A stretch of 32,895 nucleotides of DNA from Nymphaea colorata. Taxonomy: Eukaryota; Streptophyta; Magnoliopsida; Nymphaeales; Nymphaeaceae. Below are positions 24,018-32,895 of the stretch, in pieces. The DNA is taken from assembly GCF_008831285.2 (NCBI RefSeq), contig NW_022204920.1, forward strand, positions 1 through 32,895, read 5' to 3'. How positions within the stretch are numbered: position 1 is the stretch's first letter; every line of letters starts with the position of its first letter. The notes beneath the pieces are model-generated. The model made no database searches and was not told the DNA's origin. It was given only the letters and a program-made list of their open reading frames with translations. Both the position numbers and the translations under genes were made by a program.

Positions 24018-24166
24018 GATATAGGGTAATTAGCAGCTCAGGTTTCCTATGGAAGATTGTGGGAGTTAGGCTCTGGACTTGTATTAACAAAAAAATGATA
24101 TTTAGAGCAGCCAAAAATGGGGATGCATAGCGTGTAGACCATAGTGAAAACTTAGCTACTGTGACC

Positions 24167-24344
24167 CAGTGGCAGAGCTACATTATTGCTAGTGTGGGCA
24201 ATTGCCAACACCATCCCAAAAAAATTAAACTATTTAGATACAGAAACTTCATTAATTTTCAGTTTTTTACATATCAATGCCCCTTAAGGTTTGAATCTTA
24301 CACTTGAAGTGCCCCTCAACCAGAAATTTTTGGCTCTACCACTG
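24167..24344. mobile_element. MITE, 178 bp, CAGTGGCAGAGC termini
   Basis: The left end CAGTGGCAGAGCTACATT and right end AATTTTTGGCTCTACCACTG form an inverted repeat of about 18 bp with a few mismatches. The internal AGTGTGGGCAATTGCCAACA is echoed at 14047-14070 (TGGTGTGGGCCGGCTGCCAA), indicating a second, broken copy there. Flanks ACTGTGACC and GCTGCAACC agree at 6 of 9 positions with transition differences only, suggesting a decayed target duplication. The termini match a MITE class common in plants, usually assigned to hAT. Confidence 0.75.
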
Positions 24345-24349
24345 GCTGC

Positions 24350-24960
24350 AACCATAAAGACATGTAATGAGATTTTAGGAAATGAAGAGTGGACATGTAC
24401 CCCTTGGCTCATGTGGGGCTTCCCATAGCTTTAACTTGCTAAATTCATCAAACAAAATAAGAAAAATGGCCAAAAAGTTTTGTGTTTCCCTGTTTGGGAG
24501 AGCAGAATGAGTATTAGAAGTCATTTTTTGCAATAAAGTCACCATAGAGTCCACGTCTGTTTTTGGTGCCTTGGAAAAGGTGCCCACATTATGCATCAAT
24601 TTTCATATCGGTGCCTCCCTTTTGCAGCACAGAGAGTTGACACAATGGGGGTTCAAAACGGAAACTAGCAGTATACCCCACCTGCCTAACGCACCAACCC
24701 CCTTGGGGATGCAGTTCCCCTTTGTTGAGCCTATGTACTCTTGTGGAACCTGGGATAAATGTCTTGCACTGTGATACTAAGAGTTGCACATGTAATACCT
24801 TTTTTTTCTTTTTGCATATACAATGGACAGAAAAAGACTCTTGACAGAAGATCAAATGTTGTTCATGTTATCCCTTTTCTAACTCTACCTGTTCAACAGG
24901 GTTTTCCATCGATATTTTCTGGTGATATTTCCAGTGTTTTTTTACTAGATCTTTCCATGC
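24350..24960. other. Spacer with short unassigned open frames
   Basis: Overlapping open frames on both strands (24375-25010) share no recognisable domain. No repeat boundary was seen. Confidence 0.4.
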
Positions 24961-24964
24961 TAGA

Positions 24965-25165
24965 ATCTCGAACTCCTTGCAAGCTCTTTTGGTCAGACAC
25001 CAATACTTGACTTGGAGCTTCTGAACCCTCTAAACTAAAGCTCATTTCTCATGGATATGGAAAAGCTGCCTTTTGGGGACAAGAAGAGCTTTTTTACTTA
25101 ATCTAGCGGTGTTTGGGTAATGGTAAGAAGGTGAAAATTTGGTAATAGTATTGGGGATGGGGGAT
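24965..25165 (+). mobile_element. LINE fragment, fourth partial copy
   Basis: Matches the zf-RVT-distal part of the LINE: TCTTTTGGTCAGACACCAAT, then ATGGATATGGAAAAGCTGCC and GGGGACAAGAAGAGC, corresponding to 28725-28890 in copy C. It is more diverged than copies A-C and lacks their flanking parts. It is an independent or older fragment. Confidence 0.8.
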
Positions 25166-25489
25166 TGTAGAATATGGAGGGGAAGAAAGGCAAAGCAAGA
25201 ACTGATGATAAAGATGAGGCTGCTGCCGAAAATTATAGTTGACTTGTAGACTTAGGCACTCACCTCATAAAAATCAAGTTAAGTGAGTGCGTCCATTTAA
25301 TTAGCTCCACCACCACATGATTGTCTTGCCAGTGGTGGAGGATAGATCCAACCGTTGTCTAGGGTAATCAGCATTTTTTGAACATTTTATGGCAAGTTTA
25401 CAACAAAATATCACAGATTGCTAGCCGCAAACACCTTGATTTTCCTTAATTCTGATCAATTTCTTATCAGATTAAATTGTCAACTCGAT

Positions 25490-26530
25490 TTAGGACCCAT
25501 TTAGGTCAAATTTCAGAAGTTTAGACTCAAGCACAGCCCAAATCTAGACATATTTTGTAATTCATATCCACATTCAAACAGGGTTCAGTCCAAAAAATCA
25601 TACAGAGACTGAGAAAGAGACCCTAGACCCATATCTGGATCCAAATCCCAGCTGTAAATCAAAATCAGATCCCTAGACCCATATTTGGATCCAACTGCCA
25701 CCTCTAGATTGCATAAGAGCCCTCCGTCCATATCTAGATCCACCTAGTCTAGATTGAAGAGCCTTGGATTCATATTTGATCCAATCCAAGATCTAAAGAA
25801 AAATGGATCCATAGATCCATATCTAGAACCAAATTTAAGATCCACATACAAAATTGAGCCTTAGGTCTGAATCCAAATCTCTGCTCTAGATCAAAAATTG
25901 TGCCAAATTCAGATTGAAAACTTAGCATTAGATCCAAAAATATAGCCTATATCCAAAAACCCAACACAAGATCCAAAAATAGAGTCAAACCAAATTTTTT
26001 GTCCAAATATAAAAAACCAAGCCCGAGAACCAACCTCCCGCATGATATTTCAAGTTGGATCCCCGAGCACGCGCACAAACTCTCCTCACCTTCGGTCTCA
26101 ATTTCGCTTTATAAAATCTAAAACTGGACTAAAAAAACAAATCCAATCCATAATTCAGGCATTTGACATCGACCTAAACCCTTCCAGGTTCGGGAAAAAT
26201 TGATTCAGATTCAAGCGGACCCAAAATTGTCAAAACCAGAGCCAAATTCATTTTACAAAAAGGCCATTTTGTCCTTAGAAAAATAATAAATTTTCATTTT
26301 TTTTTTAAATTTTAACCATGCTGCTGGGACTCATGTGGGGCCTACCTAGGGTGGCAGGACCAAATACCCACCTCACTGACTCAATAAACTTCAAGCCAAT
26401 GAGGAGGCATTTAACTCCCCAAGGACAGATTCGGCAGTAACCAGCATGCTATTGGGAGAGAGCATTTTGTGCCTAGTAGAGTGCTCTCGCCAACAGGCCC
26501 GTGCCATGCTCAGCACACAAGGGCGCTAGG
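25490..26530 (+). mobile_element. Possible relic of an LTR related to 15309-18973
   Basis: Dominated by AGATCCAAAT/GGATCCAAATC words, like the - strand of 18780-18930 in the LTR element. The order then parallels it: a mixed stretch, a T/A-rich stretch with TAATAAATTTTCATTTTTTT (26286-26305), and a GC-richer part with CAACAGGCCCGTGCCATGCTC (26493-26513). No TG...CA ends or target duplication can be fixed. The assignment rests on word content and order and could instead reflect a tandem-like GATCCA satellite. Confidence 0.3.
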
Positions 26531-26539
26531 AGGCCTAAC

Positions 26540-27145
26540 TTGTTAATCCTAGTTTCCATCCATGAAAGAGAATTTCGAACTTAAAATCTCTCTTTTAATT
26601 TCTCTATTTCTCTCTCAGGTTTCTCTCTCTTTGATTTCTCTCTCTCGTTTTAGCTCTCTCTTTCTCTATCTCTTTCTAAAAACTATCTTTTTCTTTTTTC
26701 TCTCTCTTCAGTTCTCTCTCTCCCTTTTTTAAAATCTTTTTCTCTCTCTTTCTTTCGTTTATTGCTTCTCTTTTAATATCTCTTTTTCTCTTTTTTCTTT
26801 TTTCTTTCTCTCTTCGATTTCTCTCTCTCTTCTCTCCTGCCCTTACCAAGTGATGTGTAGACTACAGCCGGGTTAGGTGGCGTGCTATAACCATGGCTTC
26901 AGTTTGATTCTTGGAGGGTCTTATCCTAAAGGTATTGAGGAGTAGTGTTGATCTTGGCATTAGAGATGCCATTATGAGGTCAAATGGACCGGTTCTTGTC
27001 CACCTTCTTCTCCCCTCTCCTCTTTCTCCCCTCCCTTTAGACTTATCTCTCTCCCTCTTTATATATATATATATATATATTCCCATTTTGCTTCACCCAA
27101 AATCTGTCAACTTCATCAAGGCCAATATTAAGGTGCAGTACCCAT
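26540..27145 (+). repeat. Pyrimidine-rich dispersed repeat, copy 2
   Basis: Same order as 10850-11435: GTTAATCCTAGTTTCCATCC, about 270 bp CT-rich, the core with CTTCAGTTTGATTCTTGGAG at 26899-26918, a second CT tract, (AT)n at 27060-27080, and a tail with CATCAAGGCCAATATTAAGG. The short open frame here reads VLRSSVDLGIRDAIMRSNGP, clearly related to its counterpart, although neither starts at an ATG. Confidence 0.75.
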
Positions 27146-27482
27146 GATGGTTATCAGACTACACTTGACTTGAGAGCATACCCATTTTCGATTTTATATG
27201 TTTGTTGTGGTATGAATGACTTATCTAACTTTCTTTTCAAGCATAGGGAACTCCTTTTTTTTTCATTTAACATGCATATTCACTATGCATTTATAGGATT
27301 CAAGGATACCCTCACATCCACTTCTTTAAAAAACCTAAGCAAAATAAAATCGAGCCCTAATAATGTGGTAACTGAGTTAGGCAAAAACCTTGACCTACAT
27401 CATTATACAAAATTTCTAAAACAATTTAAAATCTTTACCATACAGAATAATGCTTAAATGAATGTGGAAATGCACCAAGAAT

Positions 27483-27677
27483 GAACAACGCACCAGAAAA
27501 ACTAAGCCTCATACTGATGGCCGGTGGACTGTTTTCCACTTTGCAAAACAAATTCCCATTGGTGAACCAAAAGAAATTTTGGGATGCAAAATATGCGGCA
27601 CTAGTGGTGAGAAATTTCTTCATCAAAAACGAGCTTGTAAGGTAGGTAAATGCAATGCATACGATATTGTTTTTTAA
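27483..27677 (+). pseudogene. Zinc-finger-like fragment, possibly BED type
   Basis: The frame reads TDGRWTVFHFAKQIPIGEPK, followed by EILGCKICGTSGEKFLHQKR and ACKVGKCN. The W...F...CxxC...H...C spacing resembles the BED zinc finger at the N-terminus of hAT transposases, but the match is short and I am not sure. The same frame in copy B (about 14135-14290) carries a stop after FLHQK. Copy A retains only its end (from 2324). Nothing like the rest of a transposase follows; the LINE RT starts within 60 bp of the stop. Confidence 0.4.
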
Positions 27678-27714
27678 TTTCATGTCATTATGGATATAAA
27701 AGTCTTGACTAACA

Positions 27715-29657
27715 TCATTATACAATTTGATCTATAAACTAGTTGCTAAGTTGACAGCTGAGAGAATGAAGATTGTTTTAGCACAATTATTGGCTCAGAA
27801 CAAGGGCATCTGATCTCTCGAGTAGATTTATTCACCAACCATGCACCTTGCACTTGAAACAGTCAACAGCTTGGATAAGGGCATATAGAGCAAATTTTTC
27901 TCCTCAAATTAGATATTCCAAAAGCCAAAGGCAAAGTGAGATGGTCTTTCCTGCACTTTGGTCTTTCTTTTTTTGGATCCTGTGAAGATTGGGTGATGAA
28001 AATTATTACTTATGTTTCTACTGCTTCCTTAGTTGTCACCTTTAAGAAGGGAGGGAACCGCTTTTTGTTGCCATGGAGGCCGATGACGAACACACCCTCT
28101 CTCTCCACTTTTGTTTACTATCGTTGTGCTGTGAATGTTATATCTGGAAACCTCCAATGGCCAGTTTTATAGGGCAGGAAGCCCCTAAAATGACTTTCTC
28201 AATTTACTTCTAACCTGGGGCGCTTCTTCTCTGCAAATGACATCCTTTTATTTTTTTGGGCTGTTGTGAAAATCCACTTCTTGTTTATACCAAATTTTAC
28301 CTGATTTCAATTCCAAAGCAGGTCTGACTATAAATTCATTTCATTTTTTTATTCATTTTAATGTTCTTGACAACACAATGGTCATTGCAAACCGATTTCA
28401 TTGACAGTTGTCTAAACTTCGCCTAACTTATTTGGGTTCCATTGTTGGTATTCTCACCCCTGACTTATGTGAGAAGCTTTGTAGAAGGGTGGACCATCCA
28501 CTTACTTATATGGGAAGCATGTTCTGCAGCAAGTGGCGGGTTATTGGGTGAGAGCATTTAGACTTCCACTTATTGTACCGAACTTTATAGAGAAGAAATT
28601 GTCATTTTATTTGGGGGGATTCTCATCATATTAGGAAACATCACTTACTTAGTTGTAAGTCTGCTTGCTCCGATACAAGAAGGTGGTCTTGGCCTTCTTG
28701 ACGTCACCAACTCCTTATGTACTCTTTTCGTCAGACACCAATACTTGAATGGGAGCTTGTGAACACTGTAAAGTAATGCTTATTTCTCTTGGATATGGAA
28801 AAGCTGCCTTTTGGGGATGAGAAGAGTTTGTTGCTTAATTTAGAAGTGTTTGGATTACAGTAAAGGTGAAAATTTGGTGTGAGGATTGGGGTACTCATAA
28901 TTTCATTAACTTGAGATGAAATGGACATGAAATAAAACATAGAAGACCCTAGATACTAGGGCGAAGCCATCAATTTTTTTAGGAAGGGTAGAAAAGTATT
29001 TGCAAAAAATATACAAGTACTGAACAATATTTTTCAAAATTTTTATATAGCGCAAATTAAAAAAATTTAAAAATATAAGTATCATATTTTTTCCAAAATA
29101 TATGGGGGGAGGGGTCATGGCTAGAAGTGCATAACTCTATTCAAAAAGTAATGTCACAGTGGTTCAAATGCTCTTTCAAATAAATGGGTTGCAATACGCT
29201 GTGTTTATGCTTACATGTACTCTTTTGGAACATAAGAAAACACAGAAATTCTATTATGCATCATGCCAATTTGATTCTGAGTGGTCTTGAATGTGGAGTC
29301 TGCAATGATTTAAAGGATATGATAGCTGGTATAAAGTGGAAACATCAAGAGGTGACCTTTCCTCCTTACTACAAGGTTTTGTGGTCGATCTATATGTGGT
29401 GAAATGGTGTGCAGAAAATGTCTGTATGTGGTGAAATGCTGTGCAGAAAACGGCTTTCTGTAGCTGATGTATTTTCTGTCAACAAGATTGCAATGAGGCT
29501 GTAATCCATTTGCATAGTGAGGTTGGTTTTTTGCCTATCTTCTTTTTGGTTAGTTGTAGTTTCTATCTTTGTATTTGAGGTTTATGTGTCTCTTCTTTTT
29601 TGTTTGTTCTAGCTCAGGTATCTTGTTTTTTGTTATCTGTTATATTGTTAATAAAAA
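27715..29657 (+). mobile_element. L1-type LINE RT and 3' end relic, copy C
   Basis: The same LINE as copies A and B. RT motifs: KLVAKLTAERMKIVLAQLL (27740-27796), VRWSFLHFGLSFFGSCEDW (27935-27990), the degraded catalytic box SANDILLFFWAV (28230-28265, Asn at 28236-28238), then FIWG and SPIQEGGLGLLDVTNSL near 28670. The C-terminal LFWNIRKHRNSIMHHANLI is at about 29217-29273, the MITE-like insertion at 28959-29122, and AATAAAAA at 29650-29657. Frameshifts and stops throughout show it is inactive. Confidence 0.87.
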
Positions 29658-30856
29658 ATTTTGGGACACCTAAACTCGTAGCAACGACGTTGCTTCGCCA
29701 TGTAGGGCTGCACATGCGTCGAGCCCAAGCTTGTCCCTCTTGAGCTTGACTTGATTATACAACGTCAAGCTCGAGCTCGACTCCCTTAACTTGCTTAACT
29801 CATTTATGGCCTAACTTGTTTTTTAAAACTTGTTCACGTCAACTCGTTCAATTCGTGTATGACGCCAAAGCAAAACTTGTTACCTCGAGTTGAAAGGAAA
29901 ACTGGTTTCCTTGTGATACAAACTGGGGTATGATTGTCCTGTAGTACCAAGATACTCTTTTTAGTGCTGTAAGTTAAATGGGCAAACAACTTAAAATTTG
30001 AAACTTAATCACAAAGTTGCACACCAATAAGAACAAATTCTATGGTAAAACCATGAAAACAAGGGGTTTCTGCAACCCCCCCCCTTTTCTCCCTCTCTCT
30101 CTTCACAAGGACAAATTGTCAATATGACAAATTGAAGAGAACATGTGGTTCCATTTGTATCTTTGTAAAAGCAGTTCCATTCTCTCCCCAACCTTGCGTG
30201 GCATATGTTTTGTGGAACTGAATAGCCACCTATAACTTTTCGTGGAACCACCTTCAATGATGCCATAAACACTTCTAGAAAGCCTTAGAGGACTAAGTTT
30301 AAGGGGGCATATGACCACCTTGTGTTATAGAAACAAAATTTCACCTTCAACTAGAATTGGAATGAAACTTCCAACTCTAGTTTCCCTTTGATAGACTGGA
30401 ACTTTGGTTTTAAAATTGAAAATTATGTGTTTGATAGAGCAAGAACTAAAATTCTGGAATTGGTGTATTAAAATCATCATAACATGTGCCAAGAGAGAAG
30501 ACATCCAATCATTAGTGCCTGCTTCCTTATAAAACAAGCGATGCCAAAAAGTTTCATATGGACATGTTGGTGTGATTTCTTAGAACCTTACACATTGCAA
30601 ACGATGTAAAATTTTAATAAATATATCCCCCAGAATTAAAAGGAAATTTTAAAATGCATGAGCTGCAAATGATTGTGAAGGAATGTATATAGTGCTGGCT
30701 ATTGCATCTTCTCAAGAGTTAAGAATACAAGCCCACTTACTTACAGATTTTAATATTTGCCAATATTAGCCTTAGGTGGAGGACTCAGCAATACAACTGG
30801 AAGTGAGCATCACTGAACAACCTTACAGGTTTTGGATATGGATCCAACAGATTTGG

Positions 30857-30860
<4 letters not shown>

Positions 30861-30887
<27 letters not shown>
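30861..30887. repeat. (AT)n microsatellite
   Basis: Short uninterrupted AT run in an otherwise unremarkable spacer. Confidence 0.95.
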
Positions 30888-30891
<4 letters not shown>

Positions 30892-31209
30892 CTAAGACTG
30901 TCCATTCTATTATGATGTGACAGTCAATAAAAATAAAGGAAGAAAAATATTATGAGGATGCATAAAAATTAATTGGTGGTTGGATCGACTATGAACTAAT
31001 TGACCAACTGTGTGGTGGGTGAAAGAGAAAATGGAAAACGTGGCATTAAAATTTTACAAATCTTAAATAAAGCAAGGGAGGGAAAGAAAAGAGCCGACAA
31101 AAAGCAAAAAAGATTCATGTTTAACAAAAAAAAATAGTTTCAATCTGTCACCAATTTTTTACAAACTAAAACATTTCAGTAATTGTAAGGCAATCTGTTC
31201 CTGTTTATC

Positions 31210-31340
31210 GTGAGAAATGTGGTTGCTACTGCATCATTTTGTTGAGGAGAAGTACTATTTGCACCCACCGGAAGACTTGAGATTGGGGAAGTAAAAAAGA
31301 ACTGGCTTTCTCAGTTCCGGGAGGCATTTCCTGTGGCCTC
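31210..31340 (-). pseudogene. Duplicated scrap of NLR C-terminal LRR exon
   Basis: On the - strand GHRKCLPELRKPVLFYFPNL matches GHWQCLPKLRYLELQYFPNL of the main NLR relic (near 31990-31920). It is followed by a degraded counterpart of the Asn/Glu-rich loop (AAAATGATGCAGTAG shared). It has stops and cannot be read through. A non-coding stretch at 31080-31200 beside it repeats 31490-31615, so exon and 3' flank were duplicated together. Confidence 0.75.
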
Positions 31341-31609
31341 CAAGCAGATGTTTCAGTGAAACCACACCAACATGACCAAGTCCTATTGACTTCTGTCATG
31401 TTTACTGAAAGCAGTTGCAATCTATTGATTTTTACAGATTCACACTTTGCAGATGGAAAACATGACATAAAAAATGTACAAGACCTAAATCAAACAATGG
31501 AGAGAAAGAAAGAGCCGACGAAATGCAAAAGATTCTTACTTGACCAAAAGAAAACATAGTTACAATCCATCACCGATTTTAAACACTAAAACATATCGAA
31601 TAATTGTTA

Positions 31610-31690
31610 CCTTTCCTCCAAGATGGCATCTTAACTCCTGCGGCAGATCAAGTGCAGGACATATGTAAATACTGAAGGCTTCAGCCAACG
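31610..31690 (-). pseudogene. Duplicated scrap of NLR C-terminus
   Basis: On the - strand CPALDLPQELRCHLGGK matches CPALHLPQELRDHLGER at the end of the main NLR relic (31757-31810). It lies immediately beyond that gene's stop, indicating a small tandem duplication of the last coding segment. Confidence 0.75.
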
Positions 31691-31731
31691 AAACAGAAAA
31701 GGTTCCGTAACATGATAGCACCTCAACCACT

Positions 31732-32895
31732 TTAGCCTAGGATGGATAACCTTTCCCCAAGATGGTCCCTGAGTTCCTGTGGCAGATGGAGTGCTGGGCA
31801 AAAGTAAATTACCAACTTTTCAAGCTTCGAGAGGCAGGCGATCTGTTCATTTGCATCCATGGGATATGTTGTTTCTACTGCATCATTTTCATTTTGGTGG
31901 GTAGTAATGTCCACCAGAGACTTCAGATTGGGGAAGTATTGAAGCTCTAGGTATCTCAGTTTTGGGAGGCATTGCCAGTGGCCTCCCAAGCTGATGTCCT
32001 CATAGAAATAGTTTAGGTACAATGTCTCCAGTTGGGAGAGACCCCACAAGCACTGAGGCACCCTTCCCAATTTGACGTCATCAACATTCGTGTCGCTAAA
32101 GACAGAGACTTGAGGGAGGGTAGAAATGTTGATACCTCGGATGGCAATGGTGATGGCAGCAGTACTGCTGAGTCTGGATCCAACCTTAACTCAATGAGGT
32201 TAGGCAGTTGCTCAAGGAATTTCCATCCCAATCTTGCACGTAGGCAACAACACACTGACAGACTTTGAAGCTGAGTCACTTGACCATCATGCCCCGCCAG
32301 CTCCAATAGAGCATCAAGCAAGCCTTTTGTCTGCATCCTTGGACAATTCACAAAATTCGCTTCTCTTAACCTTGGCATAGAAGTCATTGTTGTTTCCCCT
32401 AATCCATCTGCTGGCCACCCTTCCCAGTTGAGCAAACCTTCCACCATCAACTCCTCAAGTAAAGGAACGTTAACAAAAGCCTTCAAGCTATTAGGTCCGT
32501 ACACCTTCTACGACTTGAGAGGAGGCATGTCATGACGTAATTACTCTAGGCTGTCACAAAATTCTACCTCCAATGACTCCAAGGCAGGCATGTCAGCTAG
32601 AGTCTTCAGCCTATCACATCTCCGCACCATCAATGACTTGAGAGCAGGCATGTCATGTAAATGCTCTATACAATGACAATAACTCAACTCCAATGACTCC
32701 AAGGCAGGCATGTTACAAGAGCCTTTAGGCCATAAATGCCCACACCATCAACGACTTGAGAGCAGGCTGTGACAGGCAATTGCTCTAGGCTGTCAAAAGT
32801 GCCACGTCCAACCACTTGAGAGCAGGCATGTGATGAGGAAATTGCTCTAGGCTGCAGCATTCCTCACCTTCAACGACTCAAAGGCAGGCGTGCTA
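31732..32895 (-). pseudogene. NLR leucine-rich-repeat region and C-terminus, frameshifted; continues beyond window
   Basis: The LRR part of a CC-type NLR, the effector-sensing and autoinhibitory region. From the window edge, seven short LRRs at 60-bp spacing (anchors near 32881, 32821, 32761, 32701, 32641, 32581 and 32521) read as variants of DMPALKSLMVRRCDRLKTLA. Several are broken by frameshifts near 32720-32780 and stops near 32551 (SLE*) and 32509 (LKS*). The frame is then open from 32504 to 32013: VYGPNSLKAFVNVPLLEELM, MPRLREANFVNCPRMQ, LEQLPNLIELRLDPDSA. A frameshift near 32090 moves to LGRVPQCLWGLSQLETLYLN and CLSKLEKLVIYFCPALHLPQ, ending at a TAG at about 31732-31734. Pseudogene is much likelier than an intron explanation, because the stops fall within single LRR units. 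Confidence 0.88.
32505..32895 (-). repeat. 60-bp tandem LRR array, alternating two unit types
   Basis: Seven units with near-exact 60-bp period. On the + strand each has a GCAGGCATG-like anchor preceded by either GACTCCAAG (ALESLE units) or GACTTGAGA (ALKSL units). The two types largely alternate, which implies a 120-bp higher-order duplication. A 20-residue LRR is shorter than the usual 23-24. Confidence 0.85.

Larger units (their letters stand above)
27470..30207 (+). repeat. Composite duplicated segment, copy C
   Basis: The most complete proximal part of the family: zinc-finger-like fragment, LINE, poly-G insertion, LINE 3' end, and the distal part to the CCTTGCGTGGCATATG breakpoint near 30207. 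There it leaves the A/B alignment. It shares the 31-bp tandem duplication (29390-29450) and the 5' leader with B. It has no LTR insertion (empty target site 28710-28714). From 30208 to 31080 I see no gene, only an (AT)n tract at 30861-30887. Confidence 0.9.

Noticed and set aside
31732-32504. Intact two-exon NLR 3' end with an intron at the frame change near 32090
   Set aside because: The two frames meet within a few bases with no room for an intron, and there are further stops and frameshifts in the upstream LRR units.

Overview
This window looks like nuclear DNA from a flowering plant. It is AT-rich and full of (AT)n and (GA)n tracts, and it carries relics of plant CC-type NLR (nucleotide-binding leucine-rich-repeat) resistance genes, a Ty1/copia element, L1-type LINEs, a long LTR and hAT-type terminal-inverted-repeat elements. 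I cannot name the species. I found no intact protein-coding gene, tRNA, rRNA or CRISPR array: every recognisable coding stretch is interrupted by frameshifts, stops or deletions.

Layout. At 100-400 there is an unrecognised GC-richer patch. At 472-2324 lies a decayed Ty1/copia gag-protease-integrase, cut off inside the integrase core and joined directly to a composite repeat. That composite repeat is the main architectural feature. It occurs three times on the + strand: copy A about 2320-5272, copy B about 14105-15308 plus 18974-21215, and copy C about 27470-30207. Each full copy has a short zinc-finger-like fragment, an L1-LINE reverse-transcriptase and zf-RVT relic, a small insertion with a poly-G tract, the LINE 3' end, and further non-coding sequence. 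A fourth, diverged partial copy of the distal part lies at about 21880-22650, and a small LINE piece at 24965-25165. Copy B is split by a 3,665-bp LTR element (15309-18973) with TG...CA ends and a 5-bp target duplication; copies A and C preserve the empty site.

Two NLR pseudogenes lie on the - strand, each distal to a composite copy. The first (about 6860-5700) has the coiled coil and part of the NB-ARC domain, with the P-loop deleted in frame and truncation before the GLPL motif. The second (32895-31732, running off the window) is an LRR region with a 60-bp (20-residue) repeat and a frameshifted C-terminus. Two further duplicated scraps of its 3' end lie at 31610-31690 and 31210-31340.

The spacers hold a 773-bp non-autonomous hAT-like element (8339-9111), smaller MITE-like elements (notably 24167-24344 and a 48-bp inverted repeat at 23970-24017), a 3 x 115-bp tandem array (11986-12327), a pyrimidine-rich repeat pair (10850-11435 and 26540-27145) and several (AT)n tracts. 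The best single interpretation is an NLR-cluster graveyard expanded by segmental duplication of a dead LINE-containing block and then invaded by transposons. I see no convincing new functional system. The most informative signals are the shared derived features of the three composite copies, the datable LTR insertion, the P-loop-less NLR and a hairpin-forming repeat inside the LTR.
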